Positions 1 through 5,030 of a stretch of DNA of 5,030 nt are shown here, piece by piece. Location: positions 1-5,030 of the forward strand of contig DGDU01000045.1 of NCBI GenBank assembly GCA_002385605.1, given 5' to 3'. Under the pieces are notes generated by a model, which saw only the letters and a program-made list of their open reading frames with translations, made no database searches and was not told the DNA's origin. The translations under genes were made by a program, and so were the position numbers. The DNA is from Christensenella sp. UBA3944 (GTDB lineage: Bacteria > Bacillota > Clostridia > Christensenellales > DTU072). How positions within the stretch are numbered: position 1 is the first letter of the stretch; every line of letters begins with the position of its first letter.

Positions 1-120
1 CTTCATAACGGCCTGGCGGGCTATCCTGTAAAGCTTGCTCTTGGAGCCGTAGTAGCCCTTTGCTCTCTTAAGTATTTTTCTGCGCTTTTTTACCGCGTTA
101 ACTGCTCTCTTTATTCTCAT
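1..120 (-). CDS. rplT: 50S ribosomal protein L20, 3' part cut off by window edge
   Basis: The first 40 codons of L20 are visible; the family is usually about 118 residues, so two thirds lie outside the window. The protein starts MRIKRAVNAVKKRRK and continues with KGYYGSKSKL and ARQAVMK, the conserved, very basic L20 N-terminal extension that threads into 23S rRNA. L20 is an early 50S assembly protein. In Firmicutes it also represses its own operon by binding the infC leader (family knowledge). The ATG at 118-120 is preceded by AGGAGGTG with 6 bases between AGGAGG and the ATG, which settles the start. It is the last visible gene of infC-rpmI-rplT, 10 bases after the rpmI stop. Most L20 proteins begin MAR or MPR; this one begins MR, a minor difference. 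Identification is secure. Confidence 0.97.
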   Translation of the reverse strand, partial: MRIKRAVNAVKKRRKILKRAKGYYGSKSKLYRIARQAVMK

Positions 121-124
121 ATAG

Positions 125-132
125 CACCTCCT
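125..132 (-). promoter_or_regulatory. rplT Shine-Dalgarno overlapping the rpmI stop codon
   Basis: The minus strand reads TAGGAGGTG. The last two bases of the rpmI TAG stop (131-133) are the first two bases of the AGGAGG that serves rplT. A ribosome terminating on rpmI therefore sits on the rplT initiation site, which suggests translational coupling and matched output of L35 and L20. The overlap is seen directly; coupling is inferred. Confidence 0.85.
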
Positions 133-331
133 ATGCCTGGCCTATTATCATCGACTTTATGGTCTTGGCCTTTGTTTGGTCAATGTATCCGCCTTGACGC
201 AGATTTCTCTTGCGTTTTGTTGTCTTTTTGGTAAGAATGTGGTTCTTGTTCTGCTTTGCTCTCTTTATGAGACCGTTAGCGGTAAGCCTGAATCTCTTTT
301 TCGCACCGCTATGCGTTTTCATTTTGGGCAT
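131..331 (-). CDS. rpmI: 50S ribosomal protein L35
   Basis: This is a 66-residue, strongly basic protein, the normal length for L35. It carries the family N-terminus MPKMKTHSGAKKRF and the central block HILTKKTTKRKRNLRQGG. L35 is a small structural protein of the large ribosomal subunit. The ATG at 329-331 has AAGGAG upstream (341-346) with 9 bases of spacing. The gene lies 20 bases after the infC stop and 10 bases before rplT, the standard infC-rpmI-rplT order, so it should be co-transcribed and controlled by the infC leader. No internal promoter or terminator is seen around it. Identification is secure. Confidence 0.98.
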   Translation of the reverse strand: MPKMKTHSGAKKRFRLTANGLIKRAKQNKNHILTKKTTKRKRNLRQGGYIDQTKAKTIKSMIIGQA

Positions 332-351
332 AATAGTGTTCTCCTTGTCTG

Positions 352-870
352 TTATTTATTTTTTTTGGACGGCGCAAGCACCATCATAATTGTTCTGCCT
401 TCCCTGGTGGGAGCCTTTTCCTGGGTCGCTATATCCTCGACACGCGCGAAGAACTCGTTAATAATCTTGAAACCTATCTCGGGATGAGCCTGCTGACGGC
501 CGCGCATAATCAGCGTTACCTTAACTTTGTTGCCGTCTTCGAGGATTTCTCTGGTCTTGCGGGCCTTTGTGTTAAGGTCGCCGATATCGATAACGGGGCT
601 TAGCTGAATATCCTTTACTTCTACAACCTTGCGGTTGCGGCGTTCTTCCTTCTCTTTCTTGATGAGGTCGAAACGGTACTTTTTGTAATCCAGCAGCTTG
701 CACACGGGGGGCTTGGATTGCGGGGCAATCAGGACGAGGTCGAGATTGCGCTCCTCCGCCAGGCGCAGAGCGTTGTAGGTAGACATTATACCCAGCTGCT
801 CACCGCCCGAGTCGATTAGCCTTACTTCCTTTTCTCTTATCTCAGAATTGATTAACAGTTCCTTGAAAAT
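352..870 (-). CDS. infC: Translation initiation factor IF-3, starting at ATT
   Basis: IF3 binds the 30S subunit, keeps 50S away and checks start-codon and initiator-tRNA pairing. From the ATT at 868-870 the protein has 172 residues, a normal IF3 length. Residues 1-70 form the N-domain, with INSEIREKEVRLI then GGEQLGI and PPVCKLLDYKKYRF. A lysine- and arginine-rich linker follows, then the C-domain with KVVEVKDIQLSP, GDLNTKAR, RGRQQAH and MMVLAP. The first ATG (784-786) would remove 28 conserved residues. Between it and the in-frame TAA at about 889-891 there is no ATG, GTG or TTG. ATT sits 8 bases after a perfect AGGAGG, and AUU is the known infC start in E. coli and Bacillus relatives, where it lets IF3 limit its own synthesis. 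The gene is first in the operon with rpmI and rplT, behind a leader with an attenuator. Confidence 0.95.
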   Translation of the reverse strand: MFKELLINSEIREKEVRLIDSGGEQLGIMSTYNALRLAEERNLDLVLIAPQSKPPVCKLLDYKKYRFDLIKKEKEERRNRKVVEVKDIQLSPVIDIGDLNTKARKTREILEDGNKVKVTLIMRGRQQAHPEIGFKIINEFFARVEDIATQEKAPTREGRTIMMVLAPSKKNK

Positions 871-878
871 ACGCGTAT

Positions 879-884
879 CCTCCT
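879..884 (-). promoter_or_regulatory. infC Shine-Dalgarno that fixes the ATT start
   Basis: The minus strand reads AGGAGG, a full match to the anti-Shine-Dalgarno, followed by 8 bases (ATACGCGT) and then ATT. Spacing is near optimal for the ATT. The only other near-cognate codon nearby, ACG at 874-876, lies just 2 bases from the site and is too close. No other Shine-Dalgarno is needed or seen before the internal ATG at 784-786. Confidence 0.88.
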
Positions 885-891
885 GTTTTTA

Positions 892-926
892 TAAATAAAA
901 AATGTGTTTTTTTAGCAAAAACACAT
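892..926 (-). terminator. Attenuator terminator in the infC leader
   Basis: On the RNA strand, ATGTGTTTTT pairs perfectly with AAAAACACAT (10 pairs, five-base loop GCTAA), followed at once by TTTTTATTTA. The stem is A/T-rich with two G-C pairs, so it is a weak terminator, as fits one meant to be switched. It ends only a few bases before the infC Shine-Dalgarno and lies downstream of the operon promoter, so its likely role is to stop leader transcripts, not to end an upstream gene. Confidence 0.75.
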
Positions 927-1014
927 CCCAACAGATACTTATAAAGGCTTAAACTCTATTGTGTGACCATACTGCTTACTTGCATCTGGTGAGAATTGCT
1001 TCTGCTTTGCTGTT

Positions 1015-1044
1015 ATTATATCTATAAATTATACGCCGTGTCAA
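1015..1044 (-). promoter_or_regulatory. Sigma-A type promoter of infC-rpmI-rplT
   Basis: The minus strand has a perfect TTGACA (-35, 1039-1044), an 18-base spacer and a perfect TATAAT (-10, 1015-1020). Transcription should start close to 1008. The site lies between the probable glnA terminator and the infC leader, so infC, rpmI and rplT have their own strong promoter and need not depend on thrS or glnA transcription. The spacer is one base longer than the usual 17. Confidence 0.88.
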
Positions 1045-1064
1045 GCGAAATTATAATCAATCCC

Positions 1065-1085
1065 CGAAAAAGGCCTTATTTTTCG
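1065..1085 (-). other. Short hairpin upstream of the infC promoter
   Basis: CGAAAAA and TTTTTCG form a perfect 7-pair stem around a seven-base loop, with AAGGCCTT as an internal palindrome. It lies about 145 bases after the glnA stop and 20 bases before the -35 box. It could be a second, backup terminator for glnA or simply an upstream A/T-rich element. There is no U-run after the stem on the minus strand, so a terminator role is weakly supported. Confidence 0.35.
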
Positions 1086-1126
1086 CCAATCGCCGAATAA
1101 TTCATATTCTTTGGTTTCCGTTTTAG

Positions 1127-1170
1127 AAGCCAAGCCCCGCCGTGTTATGCAAAAGGGCGGGGCCTGGCTT
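1127..1170 (-). terminator. Long GC-rich hairpin after glnA, probable terminator
   Basis: AAGCCA pairs with TGGCTT (6 pairs), then after one A-C mismatch GCCCCGCC pairs with GGCGGGGC (8 pairs), closing a 14-base loop. It is by far the most stable structure in the gap and lies about 58 bases past the glnA stop, before the infC promoter, which suits a transcript end or 3'-protecting structure. Neither strand has a proper U-run after the stem: the minus strand continues CTAAAACGG. It is therefore not a textbook intrinsic terminator. The function is inferred from position. Confidence 0.55.
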
Positions 1171-1228
1171 AATTTATCCCCGATATGCATTCTCCTGAAT
1201 TTACAGCCCTTCCGAAGGCTTTGCCGGA

Positions 1229-2653
1229 TTACAGGTCGTAATACAGCCCGAACTCCGCGGGGTGGGGCATAAGGTTTACCGACCGGGCGGCATTGCGCTT
1301 TTTCTCTATCCAGATTTCTATAAGGTGCTTGGGGAATACCCCGCCCGCTGTAAGGTAATCGTTGTCGGCTTCTAAGGCGTCCAAAGCCTCGTCGAGGCTT
1401 CTCGGCAGCGATTTTATCTTTTTCTTTTCTTCCTCGGGCAACTTATAGAGGTTTACATCGTACGGCCCGAAGCCTTCCTTTACCGGGTCGATCTTGTTCT
1501 TTATTCCGTCGATGCCCGCCATAAGCATAGCGGCGTAGGCAAGGTAGGGGTTGGCGGTGCCGTCGCCCGCCCTGTACTCGAACCGCTTGTCTTCGGGGCG
1601 CTTGGCGTAGTCTGGTATCCTTATAACCGAGCTTCTGTTAGCCGTGCCGAAGCAGATATTAACGGGGGCCTCGTAGCCCGGCACCAGCCTCTTGTAGCTG
1701 TTGGTCGCGGGGTTCATAATACCCGAGAGGCTTGCCGCGTGGCGCAATATTCCGCCCATAAAGTACATAGCGGTCTTGCTGAGCCCAGAATACCCCTTGG
1801 CGTCATAGAACACAGGCTCGCCGTCCTTAAACAGGTGGATATGGACATGCAGGCCGTTGCCCGCCTCGCCGAACACGGGCTTGGGCATGAATGTCGCCGA
1901 CTTGCCCGCCCTGAAGGCCGCGTTCTTTATTATGTGCTTAATCAGCATTGTTTTATCCGCCATCTCGGTGAGCCCGCCGAACTCGACCTCTATCTCTTGC
2001 TGCCCGGGCGCTCCCACCTCGTGGTGGTGATACTTTACCTTTACGCCCCTTTCCTCAAGAAGCATACAGATTTCGCTGCGAAGGTTATATAATACATCGA
2101 AGGGCGCGTCAACATGGTAGCCGCCTTTCAGGGGCACTTTGAAGCCCAGGCTGTCCTCACGCCCGCTGTTCCATTCGGACTGATACGAATCCAGCTCGAA
2201 GCTTACCTTGTCGGGCTTTAATTCGTACTTTACGCCGTCAAACACAAAAAACTCAAATTCGGGGCCTATCCTTACCTCGTCGGCGGCGCCTGTGGATTTG
2301 AGGTACTCCTCGGCGGCGATTGCAATGGCGCGGGGGTCCTGGTCGAACCTTTTGTGCGGGTTGCCGATAACGAATATATCGCCTATCATGCAGAGGGTTT
2401 TTACCGTCGAAAAGGGATCGTAGAAAGCCGAGCTAAGGTCGGGTATAAATACCATATCGCTCTTTTCGGTGGGAGCGAAGCCGTAGTTGGAGCCGTCGAA
2501 TCCTATGCCTCCCGTGAGCGTCTTTTCGGTGAAGCGCTCGGCGGGGATGGTGAGGTGGCGCCATCTGCCGTCTAAGTCGATCATCTTGAAGTCTATCATT
2601 TTGACTTCGTTCTCGAGGCAGTATCTCTTTAGTATCTCGTAGCTTTCAAACAT
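1229..2653 (-). CDS. glnA: Glutamine synthetase, type I, GSI-beta-like
   Basis: The enzyme makes glutamine from glutamate, ammonia and ATP in the cytoplasm, as a dodecamer in GSI. At 474 residues it is full length. Residues 1-100 form the beta-grasp domain with GFDGSN (51-56, the conserved Asp at 53). The catalytic domain follows with PEFEFF (metal-binding Glu 132 and 134), HHHEVGAPGQQE (Glu 212 and 220), GNGLHVH (His 269), the NSYKRLVPGYEAP flap with Glu 328, and KRFEYR with Arg 361. It has the extra segment around 151-178 (with EWNSG and LKGGY) and a C-terminus PHPAEFGLYYDL like E. coli GlnA, both GSI-beta traits. Tyr 403 in NLYKLP sits at the adenylylation position, where E. coli has NLYDLP. 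ATG at 2651-2653 has GGAG upstream with 8 bases of spacing. The gene lies 56 bases after thrS with no clear promoter between, so read-through from thrS is likely. Confidence 0.97.
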   Translation of the reverse strand: MFESYEILKRYCLENEVKMIDFKMIDLDGRWRHLTIPAERFTEKTLTGGIGFDGSNYGFAPTEKSDMVFIPDLSSAFYDPFSTVKTLCMIGDIFVIGNPHKRFDQDPRAIAIAAEEYLKSTGAADEVRIGPEFEFFVFDGVKYELKPDKVSFELDSYQSEWNSGREDSLGFKVPLKGGYHVDAPFDVLYNLRSEICMLLEERGVKVKYHHHEVGAPGQQEIEVEFGGLTEMADKTMLIKHIIKNAAFRAGKSATFMPKPVFGEAGNGLHVHIHLFKDGEPVFYDAKGYSGLSKTAMYFMGGILRHAASLSGIMNPATNSYKRLVPGYEAPVNICFGTANRSSVIRIPDYAKRPEDKRFEYRAGDGTANPYLAYAAMLMAGIDGIKNKIDPVKEGFGPYDVNLYKLPEEEKKKIKSLPRSLDEALDALEADNDYLTAGGVFPKHLIEIWIEKKRNAARSVNLMPHPAEFGLYYDL

Positions 2654-2709
2654 CAGTTTTTCTCCGAATCCTTCGCGTGATAAATATATTAGATATTAGA
2701 TAAAAGTAA

Positions 2710-4644
2710 TTATTTAATTACCTTATTATCTATCTCGTATTTGATTTTTTCGAGGAAGGCCTCAAGCGTCATCGTGCCGAGGTCGCCTTCGGAGCGCGAG
2801 CGCACGGCAACAACGCCGTTTTCTTTTTCTTTATCGCCTATGATAAGCATATAAGGCACCTTTTCTACCTGCGCCTCGCGTATCTTGTAGCCTATCTTTT
2901 CGTTGCGGATGTCGGCCTCCGCCCTTATGCCCTTCGAGTAAAGAATATCCATCGCTTCGTTAACCTCGGGGACGGTGCGGTCGGTAAGGCTAAGCACCCT
3001 CACCTGCACGGGGGCGAACCAAACGGGGAAGGCCGCCTTGTACTTTTCGATGAGAAGCGCCATCGTGCGCTCGTAGCAGCCTATCGAGGTGCGGTGGATG
3101 ATATAGGGGCGCACCTTGTCGCCGTTTTCGTCTATATAGGACATATTGAAGCGCTCGGCAAGGAACATATCTATTTGAATGGTAATGAGGGTATCCTCTT
3201 TGCCGTGCACATTCCTTATCTGTATATCCAGCTTGGGCCCGTAGAAAGCCGCCTCGCCGATGCCTACCGAGTACTTAAGCCCGATATGGTCGAGTATGCG
3301 CTTCATTTCGCTTTCGGCGTACTCCCATTCTGCGGGGTCGTCTATATACTTTTCCTTATTGTTGGGGTCCCACTTGGAGAACCTGAAGGATACATCCTCA
3401 TAAAGCCCCAGGCACTTTAGCATATAAAGGGCGAGATCTAAGGCGCCCCGGAACTCCTGCTCTAGCTGCGAGGGCGTGCAGACAATGTGCCCTTCGCTTA
3501 TGGTAAACTGCCTTACCCTTATAAGCCCGTGCATTTCGCCGCTGGACTCGTTGCGGAAAAGCGTCGAGGTCTCGCCGTAGCGCTTGGGCAAATCCCTGTA
3601 AGACTTCAGCCCGTTGTTATATATGGTGTACTGGAAGGGGCAGGTCATCGGCCTCAGGGCAAAAACCTCGTCGTCCTTTTCTTCGTCGCCCATTACGAAC
3701 ATGCCGTCCCTGTAATGGTCCCAGTGCCCCGATATCTTATACAGCTGGCTCTTTGCCATGTAGGGGGTTTTGGTGCGAATATAGCCCCGCCTTTCTTCCT
3801 CGTCCTCCACAAAGCGGGAGAGAATCTGGAACAGTTTGGCGCCCTTGGGCATAAGCAGAGGCAGCCCCTGCCCGATATTTTCGTCCGTCATGAAGAACCC
3901 TAGCTCCCTGCCCAGCTTGTTGTGGTCTCTCTGCTTGGCCTCTTCCATCTTGGCGAGGTAATCCTCGAGGTCGGATTTTTTGGCGAAGGCGGTGCCGTAA
4001 ATACGGGTGAGCATCTTGTTGTGCTCGTCGCCCTTCCAATATGCGCCCGTAAGCGAGGTAAGCTTGAACGACTTAATATAAGCCGTGTTGGGTACATGAG
4101 GGCCCGCGCAAAGGTCTATAAAGTCGCCCTGGCGGTACATCGTTATCTCGGCGTCCTCGGGAAGGTCGCTAATAAGCTCAACCTTATAGGGCTCGTCGGC
4201 GTCGCGGAAAAACCTCAAAGCCTCCGCCCTCGTTATCGTTTCCCTTACGATTGGGATATGCTCCTTAACAATCTTTTTCATCTCGGCCTCAATCGCCTCG
4301 AGATCCTCCATGGAAATGGGGGTCTTGAACTCGAAGTCATAATAAAAGCCGTTCTGAATTGCGGGGCCTATCGCCAGCCTTGCGGTGGGGTAAATCCTCT
4401 TTACCGCCTGCGCGAGAACATGGGATGCGCTGTGGCGGAAGGCCTTGCGCCCTTCCTCGTCGTCGAAGGTAAGTATCTCTACTTCGCTGTCACTCTCGAT
4501 GGGGGTATAAAGCCCGACGGTCTTGCCGTTAACTCTGGCGCACAGCGCGTTTTTGGCAAGCCCCTCGCTTATGCTTCTCGCGATATCCATAGGGGTCGTC
4601 CCCGCGGGAAACTCTCTTTTTTCGTCTCTTAGCGTAATTATCAT
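2710..4644 (-). CDS. thrS: Threonyl-tRNA synthetase
   Basis: The enzyme attaches threonine to tRNA-Thr and edits mischarged serine. The 644 residues match the usual full-length bacterial form. Domain order: TGS (1-60); editing domain (about 65-225) with HSASH (His 71, His 75) and CAGPH (Cys 179, His 183), the full set of editing ligands; class II catalytic core (about 245-540) with motif 2 around RYGETSTLFRNESSGEMHG (355-373) and motif 3 around GCYER (522-526, Arg 526); anticodon-binding domain (about 545-640). Zinc ligands equivalent to E. coli Cys334, His385 and His511 are present at Cys 335, His 386 and His 517. The usual FTQDDAH stretch reads FTISEGH here, so Asp383 of E. coli becomes Glu 384. 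ATG at 4642-4644 follows AAGGAG with 6 bases of spacing. No T-box lies upstream; a small terminator-like hairpin does. Confidence 0.97.
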   Translation of the reverse strand: MIITLRDEKREFPAGTTPMDIARSISEGLAKNALCARVNGKTVGLYTPIESDSEVEILTFDDEEGRKAFRHSASHVLAQAVKRIYPTARLAIGPAIQNGFYYDFEFKTPISMEDLEAIEAEMKKIVKEHIPIVRETITRAEALRFFRDADEPYKVELISDLPEDAEITMYRQGDFIDLCAGPHVPNTAYIKSFKLTSLTGAYWKGDEHNKMLTRIYGTAFAKKSDLEDYLAKMEEAKQRDHNKLGRELGFFMTDENIGQGLPLLMPKGAKLFQILSRFVEDEEERRGYIRTKTPYMAKSQLYKISGHWDHYRDGMFVMGDEEKDDEVFALRPMTCPFQYTIYNNGLKSYRDLPKRYGETSTLFRNESSGEMHGLIRVRQFTISEGHIVCTPSQLEQEFRGALDLALYMLKCLGLYEDVSFRFSKWDPNNKEKYIDDPAEWEYAESEMKRILDHIGLKYSVGIGEAAFYGPKLDIQIRNVHGKEDTLITIQIDMFLAERFNMSYIDENGDKVRPYIIHRTSIGCYERTMALLIEKYKAAFPVWFAPVQVRVLSLTDRTVPEVNEAMDILYSKGIRAEADIRNEKIGYKIREAQVEKVPYMLIIGDKEKENGVVAVRSRSEGDLGTMTLEAFLEKIKYEIDNKVIK

Positions 4645-4667
4645 TGTATGCTCCTTGCCGTAACGAG

Positions 4668-4693
4668 CAAAAAGGGCGAAAACTCCGTTCGCC
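4668..4693 (-). terminator. Terminator-like hairpin between the upstream gene and thrS
   Basis: On the RNA strand GGCGAA pairs with TTCGCC (6 pairs, seven-base loop CGGAGTT), followed by CTTTTTG. It lies 40 bases past the stop of the preceding gene and about 11 bases before the thrS Shine-Dalgarno. It may end the upstream transcript or act as an attenuator for thrS. No convincing promoter fits between it and thrS, so transcription probably reads through it or starts upstream of it. Confidence 0.55.
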
Positions 4694-4732
4694 GTTAAAT
4701 GTCCGCCACGATGCTTAAATTTCGGTGTTTTA

Positions 4733-5029
4733 TTATTGTTGCTGAAGGTTTTCCTTTTCGGTATCCTTGTAAATTACCTTTTCCCCCGCGTAATTAATGG
4801 TTTCGTATTTTATCTCGCTGTTAAACTTCTGGAAGATGGTGTCGCCGTTTTCGTCCTCGCCGTCGGCCTTAACTCTCTCGACGACCGAGCATTTTATGGC
4901 GTAATACGCCTCGAAGTCGATATCAAGGTCGGAAATTATGCCGACGCCCTGCAGTGGTTCGCCGTTTTCCTTGCCGCCGAATATCTTGCCGATGGCGCCC
5001 GACCATTTGGGAATCTCCAAAGATGTATT
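4733..5029 (-). CDS. Protein of unknown function, 5' end outside the window
   Basis: The last 98 codons of an open frame run in from the right edge and end at TAA (4733-4735). I do not recognise the family. The visible part reads NTSLEIPKWSGAIG at its start, has a glycine-rich turn (IFGGKENGEP), a hydrophobic/acidic stretch GVGIISDLDIDFEAYYAI, and an acidic, lysine-rich tail ending KENLQQQ. It looks soluble: no membrane segment or cysteine pair is visible, with one Cys in total. A TTG at 5018-5020 could be called as a start, but it has no Shine-Dalgarno and the frame stays open to the edge, so I treat it as internal. Its codon use resembles its neighbours, with the same strand and direction as thrS. 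The 88-base gap holds a terminator-like hairpin, so co-transcription with thrS is uncertain. Confidence 0.7.
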   Translation of the reverse strand, partial: NTSLEIPKWSGAIGKIFGGKENGEPLQGVGIISDLDIDFEAYYAIKCSVVERVKADGEDENGDTIFQKFNSEIKYETINYAGEKVIYKDTEKENLQQQ

Positions 5030-5030
5030 T

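Larger units (their letters stand above)
871..1008 (-). ncRNA. infC 5' leader RNA, probable L20 autoregulatory leader
   Basis: About 138 bases separate the predicted transcription start (near 1008) from the infC start. In Firmicutes the infC-rpmI-rplT leader is an L20-binding element that causes premature termination (family knowledge). Visible here are a small hairpin AGAA-GCAA-TTCT with a GNRA-type loop (about 993-1004), followed by CACC; a long-range 7-pair helix between CAGATGC (982-988) and GTATCTG (932-938), including one G-U pair; and an intrinsic terminator directly after it. AGCAAA at the extreme 5' end (1006-1011) can also pair with TTTGCT in the terminator's ascending arm and loop (914-919), a possible antiterminator. 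That pairing works fully only if transcription starts a few bases upstream of 1008. Position and layout support the call; I could not run a covariance model. Confidence 0.65.

Noticed and set aside
176..487. A plus-strand open frame with hydrophobic stretches, resembling a membrane protein
   Set aside because: It overlaps rpmI and infC in antisense. The hydrophobicity comes from the complement of lysine-rich codons.
1025..1034. A second TATAAT-like box inside the infC promoter spacer
   Set aside because: It lies only 5 bases from the TTGACA and has no suitable -35; the TATAAT at 1015-1020 fits much better.
1739..2092. A 117-codon plus-strand open frame
   Set aside because: It is antisense to the conserved glnA catalytic region; no independent support.
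3487..3903. A 138-codon plus-strand open frame
   Set aside because: It is antisense to the thrS catalytic core and shows no family features; treated as a shadow.
3922..4632. A 236-codon open frame on the plus strand
   Set aside because: It lies wholly antisense to the conserved thrS editing and TGS region, has no recognisable domain, and is explained by the codon bias of thrS.
4645..4732. T-box leader upstream of thrS
   Set aside because: The gap is too short and I see no T-box core sequence such as the GGTGG-ACC element on the minus strand.
5018..5020. TTG as the start of the upstream hypothetical gene
   Set aside because: There is no Shine-Dalgarno in front of it and the frame remains open to the window edge, so the gene most likely begins outside.

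Overview
The window is a block of housekeeping genes, all on the minus strand, so it reads from right to left: an unrecognised, 5'-truncated small gene; thrS (threonyl-tRNA synthetase); glnA (type I glutamine synthetase); then the translation operon infC-rpmI-rplT (IF3, ribosomal proteins L35 and L20), with rplT running off the left edge. The proteins and signals point to a Gram-positive, Clostridia-like bacterium, probably uncultured. The evidence is a near-consensus sigma-A promoter, strong AGGAGG-type Shine-Dalgarno sites, an RNA attenuator ahead of infC, frequent ATA, AGA and AGG codons, and IF3/L35/L20 sequences of Firmicutes type. Taxonomy is inferred from this window only.

Right part (4645-5030): the last 98 codons of an acidic protein of unknown function end at 4733. 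The 88-base gap before thrS holds a small terminator-like hairpin with five U, about 11 bases upstream of the thrS Shine-Dalgarno. No T-box is present. Centre (1229-4644): thrS is full length with all editing and zinc ligands, but carries an unusual active-site stretch (FTISEGH). glnA follows after 56 bases. It looks like the GSI-beta class, with the extra internal segment and a tyrosine at the adenylylation position.

The 358-base gap between glnA and infC (871-1228) contains a long GC-rich hairpin that probably ends the glnA transcript, a second short hairpin, a clear promoter (TTGACA, 18 bases, TATAAT), and a roughly 138-base leader ending in an intrinsic terminator just before the infC Shine-Dalgarno. 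This is the layout of the L20 autoregulatory leader. IF3 starts at an ATT codon, which recovers 28 N-terminal residues that an ATG-only call would miss.

Functionally, the cluster links tRNA charging, nitrogen assimilation, initiation and 50S assembly. thrS next to infC-rpmI-rplT is a common bacterial arrangement; glnA between them is less usual. I found no mobile element, CRISPR array, tRNA or rRNA, and no evidence of a wholly new system. The most interesting points are the IF3 start and attenuator, the divergent ThrRS motif and the placement and class of glnA.
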